64,000 nucleotides of DNA, taken from positions 439,001-503,000 of the forward strand of contig JANTQA010000019.1 of NCBI GenBank assembly GCA_027625915.1. Direction: 5' to 3'. The translations under genes were made by a program, and so were the position numbers. Source of the stretch: Anaeramoeba flamelloides. Taxonomy: Eukaryota; Metamonada; Anaeramoebidae. Below, one piece after another: positions 1 through 10,097 of this stretch. Under the pieces are notes generated by a model. The model was not told where the DNA came from. It made no database searches and saw only the letters and a program-made list of their open reading frames with translations. How positions within the stretch are numbered: the stretch's first letter is position 1; the number at the start of each line of letters is the position of its first letter.

Positions 1-330
1 TTTTTTTTTACTTTTTGGAATGTAAAGAAAATTAAATAAATTGTCTTTACATTCCAAAAAGTAAAAAAACCTACCTGCTGTTTTCGAGAATTCCAAGAGA
101 ATTGATAAAAATCAAAGATTGTACTTTATTCTTTAAAATTCTGGGAAAGTTAATTTTGGTTGTTTTTTCATTTAAAAATTAAACGACAATTTTGTTAATT
201 TTCGTTTTATTTCTCAAATTAAAAAAAAAATAATGGAAAGTGTCTAGGTTTTCCAGAATTAAAAAAAAAGAAAAAAATCTTTGATTTTACTCAATTCTTT
301 TAAATTATGGAAAACAGAACGGTAAATAGA
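1..330. repeat. hairpin-repeat cluster at the left window edge
   Basis: Positions 3-28 and 44-69 form a perfect 26-bp inverted repeat with a 15-base loop. Further decayed hairpin halves follow to about 320, with ACTTTATTCTTTAAAATTCT-like and TTTTCCAGAATT words. The same words recur in the hairpin clusters near 8.7, 31.8-32.5, 40.9, 43.3-44.1, 49.6-50.7 and 60.7 kb, so this is a partial member of that dispersed family, cut by the window edge. No reading frame is convincing here. Confidence 0.75.
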
Positions 331-1935
331 ACGTAATTTTGTTGAATTGCCTTCCTTCTATAATAAACAAAAACAAAGATTAGATGTTTTGATGATACAA
401 ATGTTTAAGTCACTATACAGCTACAAAAATCGCAATCATTTTAAGCAAATCACAATATTTTAGATAATCACGATATTCAATATTATAGCCATAATATGAC
501 AAATAGCGATATTCTATAAAATTATGATAATTTCATAATAATCATGATAAATGTCACAATATTGTGATTAAAAAGTAATCCCAGTATAATAGTTGATGGG
601 TTTTAGGATAATTCTGCAATATTTTTATAAAGAATTTTTTTGATCAAAAAATAGATTATGTTGAAAAAAAAAAATCTTTGAAAAAACAATAAAAAAGATA
701 CTTTATTCAATCAAAAATCAGATTAAAGAATTTTTATTTAATTTTGTTTTGATTTGGTTGAAAAAACGATTGATCATTTTAGATCAAAAACAATAAGAAC
801 TGAAGACTAAAAATAAATATTTCTCAGTCAAGTGTGGTGTTATAAATTGTCTTGAATAGAAAGAGGCTTCTAAGATAATCAATCCTTCACCAATTATTTT
901 CAGTATGTATTCTAGTTTTAAAATATTTTCTTCATTCTAGGAAAGCTGAAAGGGGATGGATAACTATTCAGAAGCTTTCACAACAACTTAACCACATCAT
1001 CATATATTATTTAGATTTTTTGGAAATTTGATTTCTTCTTATTCTTCTTCTTCTTCATATATTTGTATTGGGTGGAATATACAATTAGAGCTTCAGAGGT
1101 TTTTGTTTGATCATTCGTCAATAAGAAGAAAAATTATTCTTTGTTCTTTTTGGTTATTTAACTTGTGAAGTTAATAACTCCATTAAAAAAAAAAACATTC
1201 ATTTTATATTCAAAAGTATATTGTTGAAATGATTTATTATTAGTTTGATCATAAAATTAATCAGATATTTTCTATTTTTTTTAGAAAAAAAAATGAAAAG
1301 AAAAAAATATTTTTTTCACAACAAACAAACTCATTCCCTTTATCAAAGTTTTATTTCTTACAAAACTTCTAAACACTTGAAGATAATTCATACTCTTGCA
1401 AACACTTCCTAACATTTTGAAAGTGGAATAGCTTTATCAAAGCCACGATATTTTTATTAATTTGATTTCAAAAAAATAATTTTTCATTTTTTCGTGATAA
1501 TTAAATTATCTAGATAATGTAGAATATCGCGATTTGATTATTTTTCATAATAAAGTAGGAATAATCGCTATTTTTTTAATACCATCGTAAATTGGTTGCT
1601 AATATCATGATAATATATGTTATCATCAAAACTTCTAGTATCTGGATTATTTATCACTAATTAATTAAAATAATAACAATGTGAATATTCTTTAATTTGG
1701 TTCTCTTATTGATATTATTCCTATATAAAATGTAAATTTTATTTTATTAATCCTCATTTCTTGCATTCAAAATTAAGTACCTTAAATGGAGAAATAATTG
1801 AATATTTTGTTTTAAAATATGATTTTTCATAAGAATAAATTTTATTAGTTTCAAATCAAAAGATTATCATGATAAACACAAATGAAAAATGAAAAAAAAA
1901 AATCAAAAAGTTGGTGAAAAGCGTAATTTTAATTC
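331..1935. other. gene-free AT-rich stretch
   Basis: About 1.6 kb with no plausible coding exon on either strand. It holds several clusters of CGATATT/AATATCG-like words (about 430-560 and 1440-1620) that look like old repeat debris. The last few hundred bases lie downstream of the farnesyltransferase gene and must contain its 3' UTR; I could not pick out a poly(A) signal with confidence in such AT-rich sequence. Confidence 0.5.
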
Positions 1936-3369
1936 TTAATTCTTATTGTTTAAATTTTTAAAATATTTTTTAACAGAATTTGAAGCTAGTTCAGTTATGT
2001 TGTGAATTGGATCGATTTTATTTACTAAATTTTCTTCAAGACCCAAAACAACTGGGTTTTTTTCCTTAGATAAATTGTTTTGAGAACAGGAAAGCCCACT
2101 TAAACAATAACAGGTATGATACAAATCACGGCCTTTTAAAGGTTTATCCATTAACCCGCCTCTAGTGTCTTGACAGCAAGCAAGTATATAACCTTGTAGA
2201 GAAATTTCGTCAAATAATAAATTAACAGAACCATAATTTCCTTCGAGCCAATCAAGAGGTTCGTTTTCTTCTTCCTCTTCTTCTTCTTCTTTTTCTTCTT
2301 CTTCTTTTTCCTCTCCAATGATTTCTTTTTCTTCTTTTTCTTTTTCTTTTTTTTCTCCTTCTTCCTTTTTTAAAATTTCTTTTTTTTCTTCATTTTCATT
2401 TTTTTGCTGTTGTCCAATTTGATAAATCTTAAATATGTCTTGGTTTGTTTGTTCATTAAGGTAGTCTTTAAAAAAAGAGAAGACACCACCTTGCCAAAAA
2501 GAATAGCACCCGTCGACCAATTTGTTGATCCTCCCTTGGAAGCCGCCTGAAAATCTCATTTGTTTGTGGACTAGCCAGTCAATTAAGGGCTCCATCTCAA
2601 TTTTGTCTAACTCGCCAAGTATTGATAGGGCAGCAATTGCACAGAAGGTGTACCCGCCATGCGCCTCTCTCCAGGGCCTTGCAGAAAATCCCCCTTCGTA
2701 CGTTTGGCAGGTTGCGATCCATCCACCAGTGTTTTTTGTTACGTCTTGATCGTCAATTTGGAGCAGGTGTGCGGTGCTGAGTGCGCAATAAGCGCCCCGT
2801 GTGTCCGACTCGCCATTTTCGTGCAAGTTAAAGGAGCCATCCTTATTTTTCATTTTTAAAAGGAACTCTTTCATTGTCTTTCGATCAATAACAGAGATTG
2901 CTGTTGGGTCGAATCTTGAGAGGATTGCCAGCGCGTTTGTCGCGGCATAAGTAGGTGCCAAATGAGGTAGTTGTAAGTGGCCCCCTCCAAATCCTCCTTC
3001 CTTGCTTTGGCACCAGCTAAGTGTCGAGATTGCCTTCTTGATGAAGCCCTTCTGAATAAACTCCTTTGCAAACTCTTCGCTGTCTAAAACACCTAAAATG
3101 TCCAAGGAATGGAGTGTCCAATAAATTAGCCACGGTATTGAAGCGTCTAATGCTTGGTTACTCTCACTTAATCCTTTCAAAGAATTTAAAAGATACTTTT
3201 TGTGAAGGTTTCTGGAGAGCTTGATCTTTTGATGGAAATTGTCATTTTCTGAAAATAATAGAAAGTAGTTTTTAATCCTGGTTTCAACACCTTGTTGATC
3301 AAAAAAGGTTCTTGAATAATATTGATCGTGCTTCGTGAAAATTGGTTTTTTATGTAAACAAGAAGCCAT
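1936..3369 (-). CDS. FNTB: protein farnesyltransferase subunit beta
   Basis: Catalytic beta subunit of the heterodimeric CaaX farnesyltransferase, which attaches a farnesyl group to the C-terminal cysteine of Ras/Rho-type proteins in the cytosol. It is a single 477-residue frame from an ATG at 3369, with no intron. Recognisable segments are the repeated GGF/GG prenyltransferase helices (residues about 110-300), the substrate-site signature REAHGGYTFC (234-243), LVDGCYSFWQGG (284-295) and DLYHTCYCLSG (415-425). By family knowledge the zinc ligands are Asp286, Cys288 and His418, all present. Arg191 in RGAYCALS matches a conserved active-site arginine. The oddity is a K/E-rich insert of roughly 65 residues (about 305-370) between the second and third zinc ligands, which makes the protein longer than usual there. 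The core is intact, so function is likely retained. A geranylgeranyltransferase beta is less likely because the match to the farnesyltransferase signatures is close. Confidence 0.95.
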   Translation of the reverse strand: MASCLHKKPIFTKHDQYYSRTFFDQQGVETRIKNYFLLFSENDNFHQKIKLSRNLHKKYLLNSLKGLSESNQALDASIPWLIYWTLHSLDILGVLDSEEFAKEFIQKGFIKKAISTLSWCQSKEGGFGGGHLQLPHLAPTYAATNALAILSRFDPTAISVIDRKTMKEFLLKMKNKDGSFNLHENGESDTRGAYCALSTAHLLQIDDQDVTKNTGGWIATCQTYEGGFSARPWREAHGGYTFCAIAALSILGELDKIEMEPLIDWLVHKQMRFSGGFQGRINKLVDGCYSFWQGGVFSFFKDYLNEQTNQDIFKIYQIGQQQKNENEEKKEILKKEEGEKKEKEKEEKEIIGEEKEEEEKEEEEEEEENEPLDWLEGNYGSVNLLFDEISLQGYILACCQDTRGGLMDKPLKGRDLYHTCYCLSGLSCSQNNLSKEKNPVVLGLEENLVNKIDPIHNITELASNSVKKYFKNLNNKN

Positions 3370-4329
3370 CTTTTTATGTTTTCGTTTTATAGGTCAATTC
3401 AAAATGGTGAAAATTAAAAAAAAAATTAAAAAAAAGAGAAAAATGAAATCTTTTTGGATTTTTATTTTTCACTAAAATTTTTTTTTTTTGAGAGAATTAT
3501 CCAAACAGAATCTTCACTGTGAAATGTGTGATATTTTTACTTCCAAATATTATTGTGTCTGAAGAGAACAGAACAAAATTTTACTTTAAACTAGTGAATA
3601 TTTGACTCAAAGTCAAAACCGATTGACAGAGAAAATTGGAAATATTTAAATAAATTAAAATCTCTAAAAAAATATCTATTTGGATTTTTAGTACCCGAAA
3701 GATCTTTCTGATAACTCAAGTTAATAAAAACGGGGTGATTTTTTAAAGTACTTTCTCCTCTTAATTCATATAATCGTTTTTTTAAAAATTAAAAACGATG
3801 GTTTGTGAAAAAACAAGCAGATAGCGAAATCAAAAAAGTCTTCGACCCACCCATCCAAAAATTATTTTATTCTATATAAAATTTAACAGTTCTCTTTGTT
3901 GAGTTTTTAATTTTCAAAGAGAAAGTTGATTTCAGTTAAACCCTGTTTGCAAAAAGTTCATTTAAATTTCTCTTATTAACTCTCCGAAAGATTCTTTGAC
4001 TCTATCTTTGAATTAGCTTACTATATATTTTTAAAAACCTTACTCCATCACTTTTTTTAAATCAACAAATGAATAGTAAAGAATAAGTTTTGAGATTTTT
4101 TGATTCAGCTTTTTCAGAAAAGAAATTCGAAAACCATACCTCGGTAACCTTTATTACTGAATTTACTTAATCGTAAAATCAGATAAGGTTATTAAAATCA
4201 AAACAAATCAGATTTTTTTTTTCGATTAAAAATTATTTAAGCACACAAAGGCAACCATAAATTGGTAAATTGGTGACCCTTGTCAAAAATCATTTTTTTT
4301 TGCTTTTTTCTTTGGAGTCTACTCTTTTT
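3370..4329. other. intergenic region between divergent genes
   Basis: About 1 kb upstream of the farnesyltransferase start and of a possible plus-strand exon. AT-rich with no convincing coding. It should hold the farnesyltransferase promoter, but I see no motif I can defend. Confidence 0.4.
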
Positions 4330-4521
4330 ATGAATAAAAATAAACAACAAAACAAGAACGAATTATCCAAAACAAATTCTCAAAAAGCAAATTTCGACAA
4401 TTCTAAAGGACCAATCTTAACTAAAGAAGACGATTCTTTTTCAAAGTACTTTGATCTTCCTCAAAATTATCTACAGTATACTTTTAAGAATCGTACTTAC
4501 AAAACAAGCCAGCCCATACCT
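4330..4521 (+). CDS. possible first exon of an unrecognised gene
   Basis: An ATG at 4330 opens 64 codons that end in phase 0 exactly at a GTAAGA donor (4522), followed by a pyrimidine-rich stretch. The predicted segment is hydrophilic and N/K-rich at first, then reads SFSKYFDLPQNYLQYTF, which is more protein-like than the surroundings. I do not recognise it. No following exon is convincing: frames after the candidate acceptors at about 4610-4650 close within a few codons. It may be a gene start cut off by repeat insertion, or a chance frame. Confidence 0.3.
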
Positions 4522-5257
4522 GTAAGAAATTTTTACTTTGAATATTTTTTTTCTTTTCTTTTCTTTTCTTTCTTTTGTTTCATGTGAATCCAAAAACTCG
4601 AATTTGAAACAACCACTCCAGATTTTTTGAAACCAAAGATTCGAACAGCAAATTGAGATGAATTTTTTTTGAACCAAATACAATTGATGCTTTGAATTAC
4701 CTGACTTTTCCAAAAATTAATAGAAAAAACATTTGCTTCATGCTTTTACTAATTTTTCCACAACTAAAATTGTGTTGCATCAGATCTTGAACTCTGAAAA
4801 GTTTTTTTCCATCCAAACCTGGAGTCGTCCTCCATTTAACTAGAATAATTTGTTTTTTTAATCCCAAAAAAATATCTCATATGGCTTTAAAGAAAAAAAC
4901 AATAAAACATTGAAATCAATTCAAAAAGAAAAATTTAACCTCATTAGTTTGTGCTCTTCTGAGAGCTTTTGAGAAAAAATTAAATTTTTTTAGTTTTAGA
5001 ATTTAGCTTCCCAAAATAGCACATCATCTTAAGTCGAGATTTTATGATTTTTTAAATTAAATAAAATAGCCCAATCAAAAGAAAACGCCTTGTTAAGGGA
5101 CTAGCCACTTATCATTGATCATCTCTATATTCAATAGTGGCTTACCACGAAAAATGACATTGTGAAATTGAACTTCTTTCTGTGGAAAAAATAATAAAAA
5201 AAAAAATTTCAAAGTTTCTATCAAAGACAAAAAATTCTAAAAAAAAAAAAATATTTA

Positions 5258-5690
5258 CAGGATCGCAATAGAAAAAGATCTGTCTTGTCAAAAAAAGAAT
5301 CAAATTTAGAAAAAATAGAAAAAATCTCATTAAGAAAAAAAACCAATTAACAAAAAAAAACAAAAGTTTCTCAATGAAGCGATGTTTCAAATTAAAATAA
5401 CAAAAAAAAAATTCTTAGGATCTCAATCACAAACAAACTAAAAGACAAAAAAAGTCACAGGATCGCAATAGAAAAAGATCCACCTTGTCAAAAAAAGAAT
5501 CAAATTTAGAAAAAATAGAAAAAATCTCAATAAAAAAAACAAAAACAAAAGTTTCTCAATGAAGCGATGTTTCAAATTAAAATAACAAAAAAAAAAATCT
5601 TAGGATCTCAATCACAAACAAACTAAAAGACAAAAAAATTCACAGGATCGCAATAGAAAAAGATCCTCCTTGCCAAAAAAAAAGAAACAA
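5258..5690. repeat. tandem repeat, unit about 185-200 bp, 2.3 copies
   Basis: The block CAGGATCGCAATAGAAAAAG recurs with GATCG starting at 5261, 5461 and 5646, that is periods of 200 and 185 bases. The intervening sequence (TTTCTCAATGAAGCGATGTTT, then TAGGATCTCAATCACAAACA) repeats in the same order. The length difference comes from an indel in an A-rich stretch. No coding potential. The GGATCTC-type words also occur near 6.95 and 46.6 kb, so the array may derive from that dispersed family. Confidence 0.85.
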
Positions 5691-5699
5691 ATTAAGTGA

Positions 5700-6899
5700 C
5701 TAGTAAACATAAAAAAAATATTTTAATAAATTTAATCGCCAAATTCAATAAAATTTTACCGCATCCAGAAATTGAAAAACAAAGAAAAAATCTGATTACT
5801 ACAATAGCAAACTTACTTTTAAAGCTATTTTCCGAAATGAATTCTTGTTTTTAGAGATTGATCCAAATTTCTTTTTTTAAGAAGTTCAAAATCCAACCTA
5901 TTTCTGAATTATTTAAAAAAAAAATTATTTTCTTTGAGAGAAGAAAGAAATATTATTATTTTCGAAGCGGCTTTACACAAATACACTTTAAAAATGAAAC
6001 CATTAAGTTCTAAAAATACCCAGGATCAAAAATCTACTTAATTTCAAAAAAAATACAATAATTATTTTAAACTTGAAAAAACTATAATTTTTTGATTCAA
6101 AGAACAGTTCAAATCAATTTTTTCTTTTTATTAAATCAAAAAAATCCGGAGAAAAAAAACCAAACAATCAAATTAAAAATTCTCCCATAATACTTTTTTT
6201 ACGACCTGGAAAATTCAATTGATAATCGAAAATGAATTATTTTTTTAATTTGATTATTGATAATCAATAATTAATAAACCCAATTTTAATTTTTTCAGTG
6301 GGTTATTAACAACCCAAAGATTAAATGTATCAATAGACTTTACAATAATTTCTCAATTTTTTAAAAGATTTCCAAACAAATAAAACCAATTCAAATAAAT
6401 AATTCTAATAATAAAAAATAATAGATATTTATTAAATAACTGATTTTAATCTCAATAATTCATTATTTATCCTCTGAATATTTAAAAAAGAAATATTGTC
6501 TAATATTTTAAATTTCAAGAAATTTGATAAATATTTCGAAATAAAAATAAATGATCAATTTTTTTTTCTTATCTTCAAGGGTTCAATAATTTGATTTATT
6601 TTTATTGTATTTTTAAAATAAGATTAAGCTTTCCAAGGTTATTTGTTTATACAAACTCTCAGAAATGACTAAAAGTGAGAAATTATTAAAAATCAAAAAT
6701 TTTTGTAAATTTTTCTATTTCTATTTTGATCCAAAAAATCCAAACTAAAAAAGGATCAGATCTTTTTACTGAAAAATTAATTGGGAAAAATGAACTTTTT
6801 TTAAAAAATGATAACTCATTTCTCTAAAGTTGGTAAATGAAGCTACAGAATAGGTTTAATTGTATCCTTATGTAAATAATTACTCTATTAACTTTGGGG
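5700..6899. other. gene-free AT-rich stretch with short inverted repeats
   Basis: No exon-like frame on either strand. Around 6210-6320 there are several short nested inverted repeats built on TTGATAATC/GATTATTGATAATCAA, and the rest is homopolymer-rich. I see nothing else that can be supported. Confidence 0.45.
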
Positions 6900-7560
6900 G
6901 AAAAAAAATAAATAAGAGTTACTATTCCCATAAGAAAAATTTCAAAGGATATCAATAACAACAAAATGCAGTTAACAAAAAAAAAAAAACAAATTCATAG
7001 TATCTCATTAGTAAAAAACATAAATAACAAAAAAAAAAGCTTTACATGATTATTAATTAATTAAAAGTCAAAATTCAGAAAAAAAAAAATTAATCTTTTT
7101 TCTTTTTTTATATTTCCAAATGCCTAAATTTCTTCAATTTGAAACAAATTTGTTTTCTTTCAGTGCAAATTTGATTGAATCTTTTTTGTGGGTATTTTAT
7201 AACCCTTAATATTTGACAAAGTAAGGGTTTTATAACATTCTTGAGATAAAAACAACTCATTTGAAAAAAGAAAAAAATGAAAAAAAAAATCTTCTAGATC
7301 TCAAAAAGCGCCAAAGAGCGATACTTCGAAACCAATTTAGTTGTATTCAAAATTATATATTTTATAACGATTCAAATTGGAAATCGAGTTTCTCTTCTTG
7401 TCGCTTTTTTCTAAAAATGTCTTAGCTTTTGATTGTTGTTTTTTAGAGATCGATCGCGCACCATATACTAATTGGTTAGTTTTTAATTGGTTATATGAAC
7501 TGATAAAAATTTCTAAAATTTTTTTCAATTTCAAAAACAATTTTTTACCAAATGACTAGA
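6900..7560. repeat. dispersed repeat, copy 1 (others at 46.5 and 51.1 kb)
   Basis: From about 6900 this segment aligns by eye, in the same order, to 46500-47240. Shared blocks include the GAAAAAAAAAATCT region at 7280, AGATCTCAAAAAG, the AAATTGGAAAT block and GAGATCGATCG (7446) followed by AATTGGTTA-type sequence. The last 250 bases also match 51110-51310. Short frames here (for example 7377-7559) are shadows of the repeat and do not look like protein. Identity is clearly below 80 percent, so the copies are old. Confidence 0.7.
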
Positions 7561-7812
7561 TGATTAATTTGAAAAAAATTTTTAAAAATAAAAGTCTAAA
7601 TGGACGAAAAAAAAAAAACAACCAAGTTACTCTACTCGCAGTTGTTATTTGTTTTATATCTATAAAGTTATTTTAAAAAAAGTGTACACCATAAAGTTTT
7701 CAAAATTAATTGTTAAAACAAACAAGAAACTTCAAGATAGCTAATTTTATTTCTCAATCAAAAATATCTTTCTCATACTTTTTTATAATGACTTTACTTA
7801 AGGATGGGGACA

Positions 7813-7877
7813 CCTAATGAATTCGTAATCTATAACACCACCCACAACTATTTGTGTTGGATTACGAATTCATTAGG
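7813..7877. repeat. perfect 18-bp inverted repeat (hairpin)
   Basis: Left arm 7813-7830, CCTAATGAATTCGTAATC, is exactly complementary to 7860-7877. The 29-base loop has a further AACAC/GTGTT pairing. Outside the arms GATGG (left) and CCATC (right) extend the symmetry after a short mismatch. It is not made of the CCTAACG hairpin family words. Confidence 0.85.
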
Positions 7878-8242
7878 TTTTCCATCTTTCATTTTAATGA
7901 AAGTGATTACTGATTTATGAAAATATAATAAGCACTATTTTTTTCACTTTACATCTTGATGATTATAATTACTTGTTTCACCGTCTATGAATTTTTCAAT
8001 TAGAATTATTTCTTGGTGGGGGTTTATAAAAGAAGTGAGATGCTAAAAAATTTTTTCCTAATAGAACATTTTTCGATTATATAATAATTGGCAAAAGGAT
8101 TATTTTGAACTCGGCTTTAAATCATCACAAACCAAAAGAATTCAATCTATACGTATAAAAAATATCTATTTGGTTTATAGTGACTCCACCTGTAGTTCAT
8201 TGATTTTTTAAAACAATAATTATCTAATACTAATCTAACCTT

Positions 8243-9375
8243 ATGGTTATGTTTTTTAACAGTACCTATTTCACTATTACACTATTAAAACAATATTTTT
8301 TTGTTTTGAAAATAAAAAGTAAGCTTTTTTCTAATTTTCTTGCTAACATTAATAATAAATGGGTAAAAAACTATTTTTTTCTCAATAAATTATGTTTTTT
8401 AATCAACAGAAACACACCAATTTTTATTTACAAAACAAAATTTAAAATTGAAAATATGGTAATTATAGTAAAAAAAAAGAAATTTAAATTTAAAAAAAAA
8501 TTAAAAATTTTATTTCTTTTTTCATTAAAAAAATTAATATATTCCAACCAACAAATAAATAATAAAATCAACTGGAATTCAAAAGATTTAATTTAACTTA
8601 AAAAAGGAAATCTATAAGTATACAGATAATGAATTATTGATTTCTAAGAATTGTTCTAACTGTTGTTAGTCTTTCTAAGAATTTAAAAGAATAATGTAAA
8701 ACCAAATATTTTACATAAATCTTTTGAATTCTGGAAAGTTTTGTTCGCTTTTATTGAGGTTTTACTTTTTGATTAGAAAACTCAAAAAAACCTAACAAAA
8801 ATCTATTGATTTTCCAAATAAATAGAAAACTCAAAAAAACCTAGAACACTTCACAAATAAAATAGAAAACCTCAAGAAAACATAGGCACTTGACGGCACT
8901 CTGCTGCACTTGACGACACTTAGCGGCATTCCACAAAAACATTCCACAATAACAAAAAATCAAAATTCTTTATTTAAAAACTCAAAGATATTGAAGTTAT
9001 CCGTCAAATTAAACAATCCTAAAATTCAGAATATTTACCAATTGCTTAAAAAGATATTATTATGTAATAAAAAAAAAATTCAAATCAATTTTGTCTTTTA
9101 TATTTAAAATATGAACTTTAATGAAATTATAGTAAATATTGATCATTTTTTCTGGGTCTGCCCTTCCTCTAAAAATGATAGATTAATATTTCAAAATAAA
9201 TTAAAAACAAAAAAATCACAATGAATTAATTTTAAAACAAGACAGTTTGAAATTATTTTCATTAATTAATAATCGTGGAATATATGATTCTAGGATTAAC
9301 CCTCTGAAAGGAAATTGAAGTAAAAGGACATTTAGAGTGCAATTTATACTTTTTCATTAATAATTTTATTTATTC
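8243..9375 (+). mobile_element. decayed non-LTR retrotransposon (LINE), 3' part, copy B
   Basis: The segment is collinear with the 3' half of the LINE at 36080-37397. Shared blocks encode NRNTPIFIYKTKFKIEN, then KILKLSVKLNNPKIQNIYQ, then NIDHFFWVCP, and the ending GAAATTGAAGTAAAAGGAC is shared at the DNA level. The last protein block resembles the Cys/His zinc-binding tail found after the reverse transcriptase in many LINEs. The frame is broken in several places and the copy is 5'-truncated. It is interrupted at about 8660-8938 by a hairpin-type insertion that the sister copy lacks. It lies about 0.7 kb upstream of the DOCK gene. Confidence 0.75.
8660..8938. mobile_element. hairpin-family element inserted in LINE copy B
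   Basis: This roughly 275-bp block has no counterpart between the matching blocks of the sister LINE (about 36935-36970). It starts with a hairpin whose arms are AAGAATTTAAAAGAATAATG and its imperfect complement ending CTTTTGAATTCTGG, continues through AAACCTAAC/AAACCTAG words, and ends with five exact 10-bp phased units at 8886, 8896, 8906, 8916 and 8926 (GCACTTGACG, GCACTCTGCT, GCACTTGACG, ACACTTAGCG, GCATTCCACA). No coding capacity. Exact borders and any target duplication are uncertain by eye. Confidence 0.7.
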
Positions 9376-9379
9376 TTTG

Positions 9380-10097
9380 TTGTACTTATTAACAAAAAGT
9401 TCTTTTCTACAATTCTTGTGCCATTTTTTTTTTTTTCTGAATCCCAAATTGAGCAGTTTCGATTTATTACCAAGATTGAGCAATTTTTTTTCAAAATAAG
9501 TTTGAAAAAATATCTCACTTAGATATTGTTAAACAAGATTGGTTTATAATTTAAGTGTTACTCCTTCATCTCCTTTTTTCTTTTTTTAAAAGTCAAAAAA
9601 AAAAAAATCTTAGGTCATACAAATAAACATTAAAAAAATTGAGATCATGTAATGTAATATAGAATGTATATCCTTATAAAGCAAAAAATCTTCTTGTTAA
9701 TCATTTTTCATTGAAAGTTCAGTAAGGAAAAAACAAAGTCGATTTGAAAGTTTCTCTTGTTTTGTTCGAAAGTTCATTAAATTTTTTGATCAATAAATGA
9801 TTTTACTAATAATCCAATGAAAAATCAAAAAATTTGTAATATTTTATATTTCCTATAACATATAATATATTAAATGGATTTTTTTGTCAAGCAACATTGT
9901 ATTTCAACTCTCAGAAAGCATAAAATTTGGATAATCATTAATTTCCAATTATCTTTAGCTATCGGCAATTAAAATTTCGTCAAACAATATTTTTGAAAAT
10001 AAAAACAAAATTAGAATTTCAAAAATTAACCAAATTAATTTTTATCATATTTCTACTTAAACTTTTTTTAATTAGGCTAACATTTCCAAATTACCAT
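9380..10097. other. region upstream of the DOCK coding sequence
   Basis: AT-rich and without a convincing upstream exon. The DOCK frame stays open to about 9990, and an acceptor-like TTTTTTTAATTAG lies at about 10063-10075, so the ATG at 10098 may be internal to an exon whose true N-terminus lies in an exon I cannot see. No promoter motif can be defended. Confidence 0.4.
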
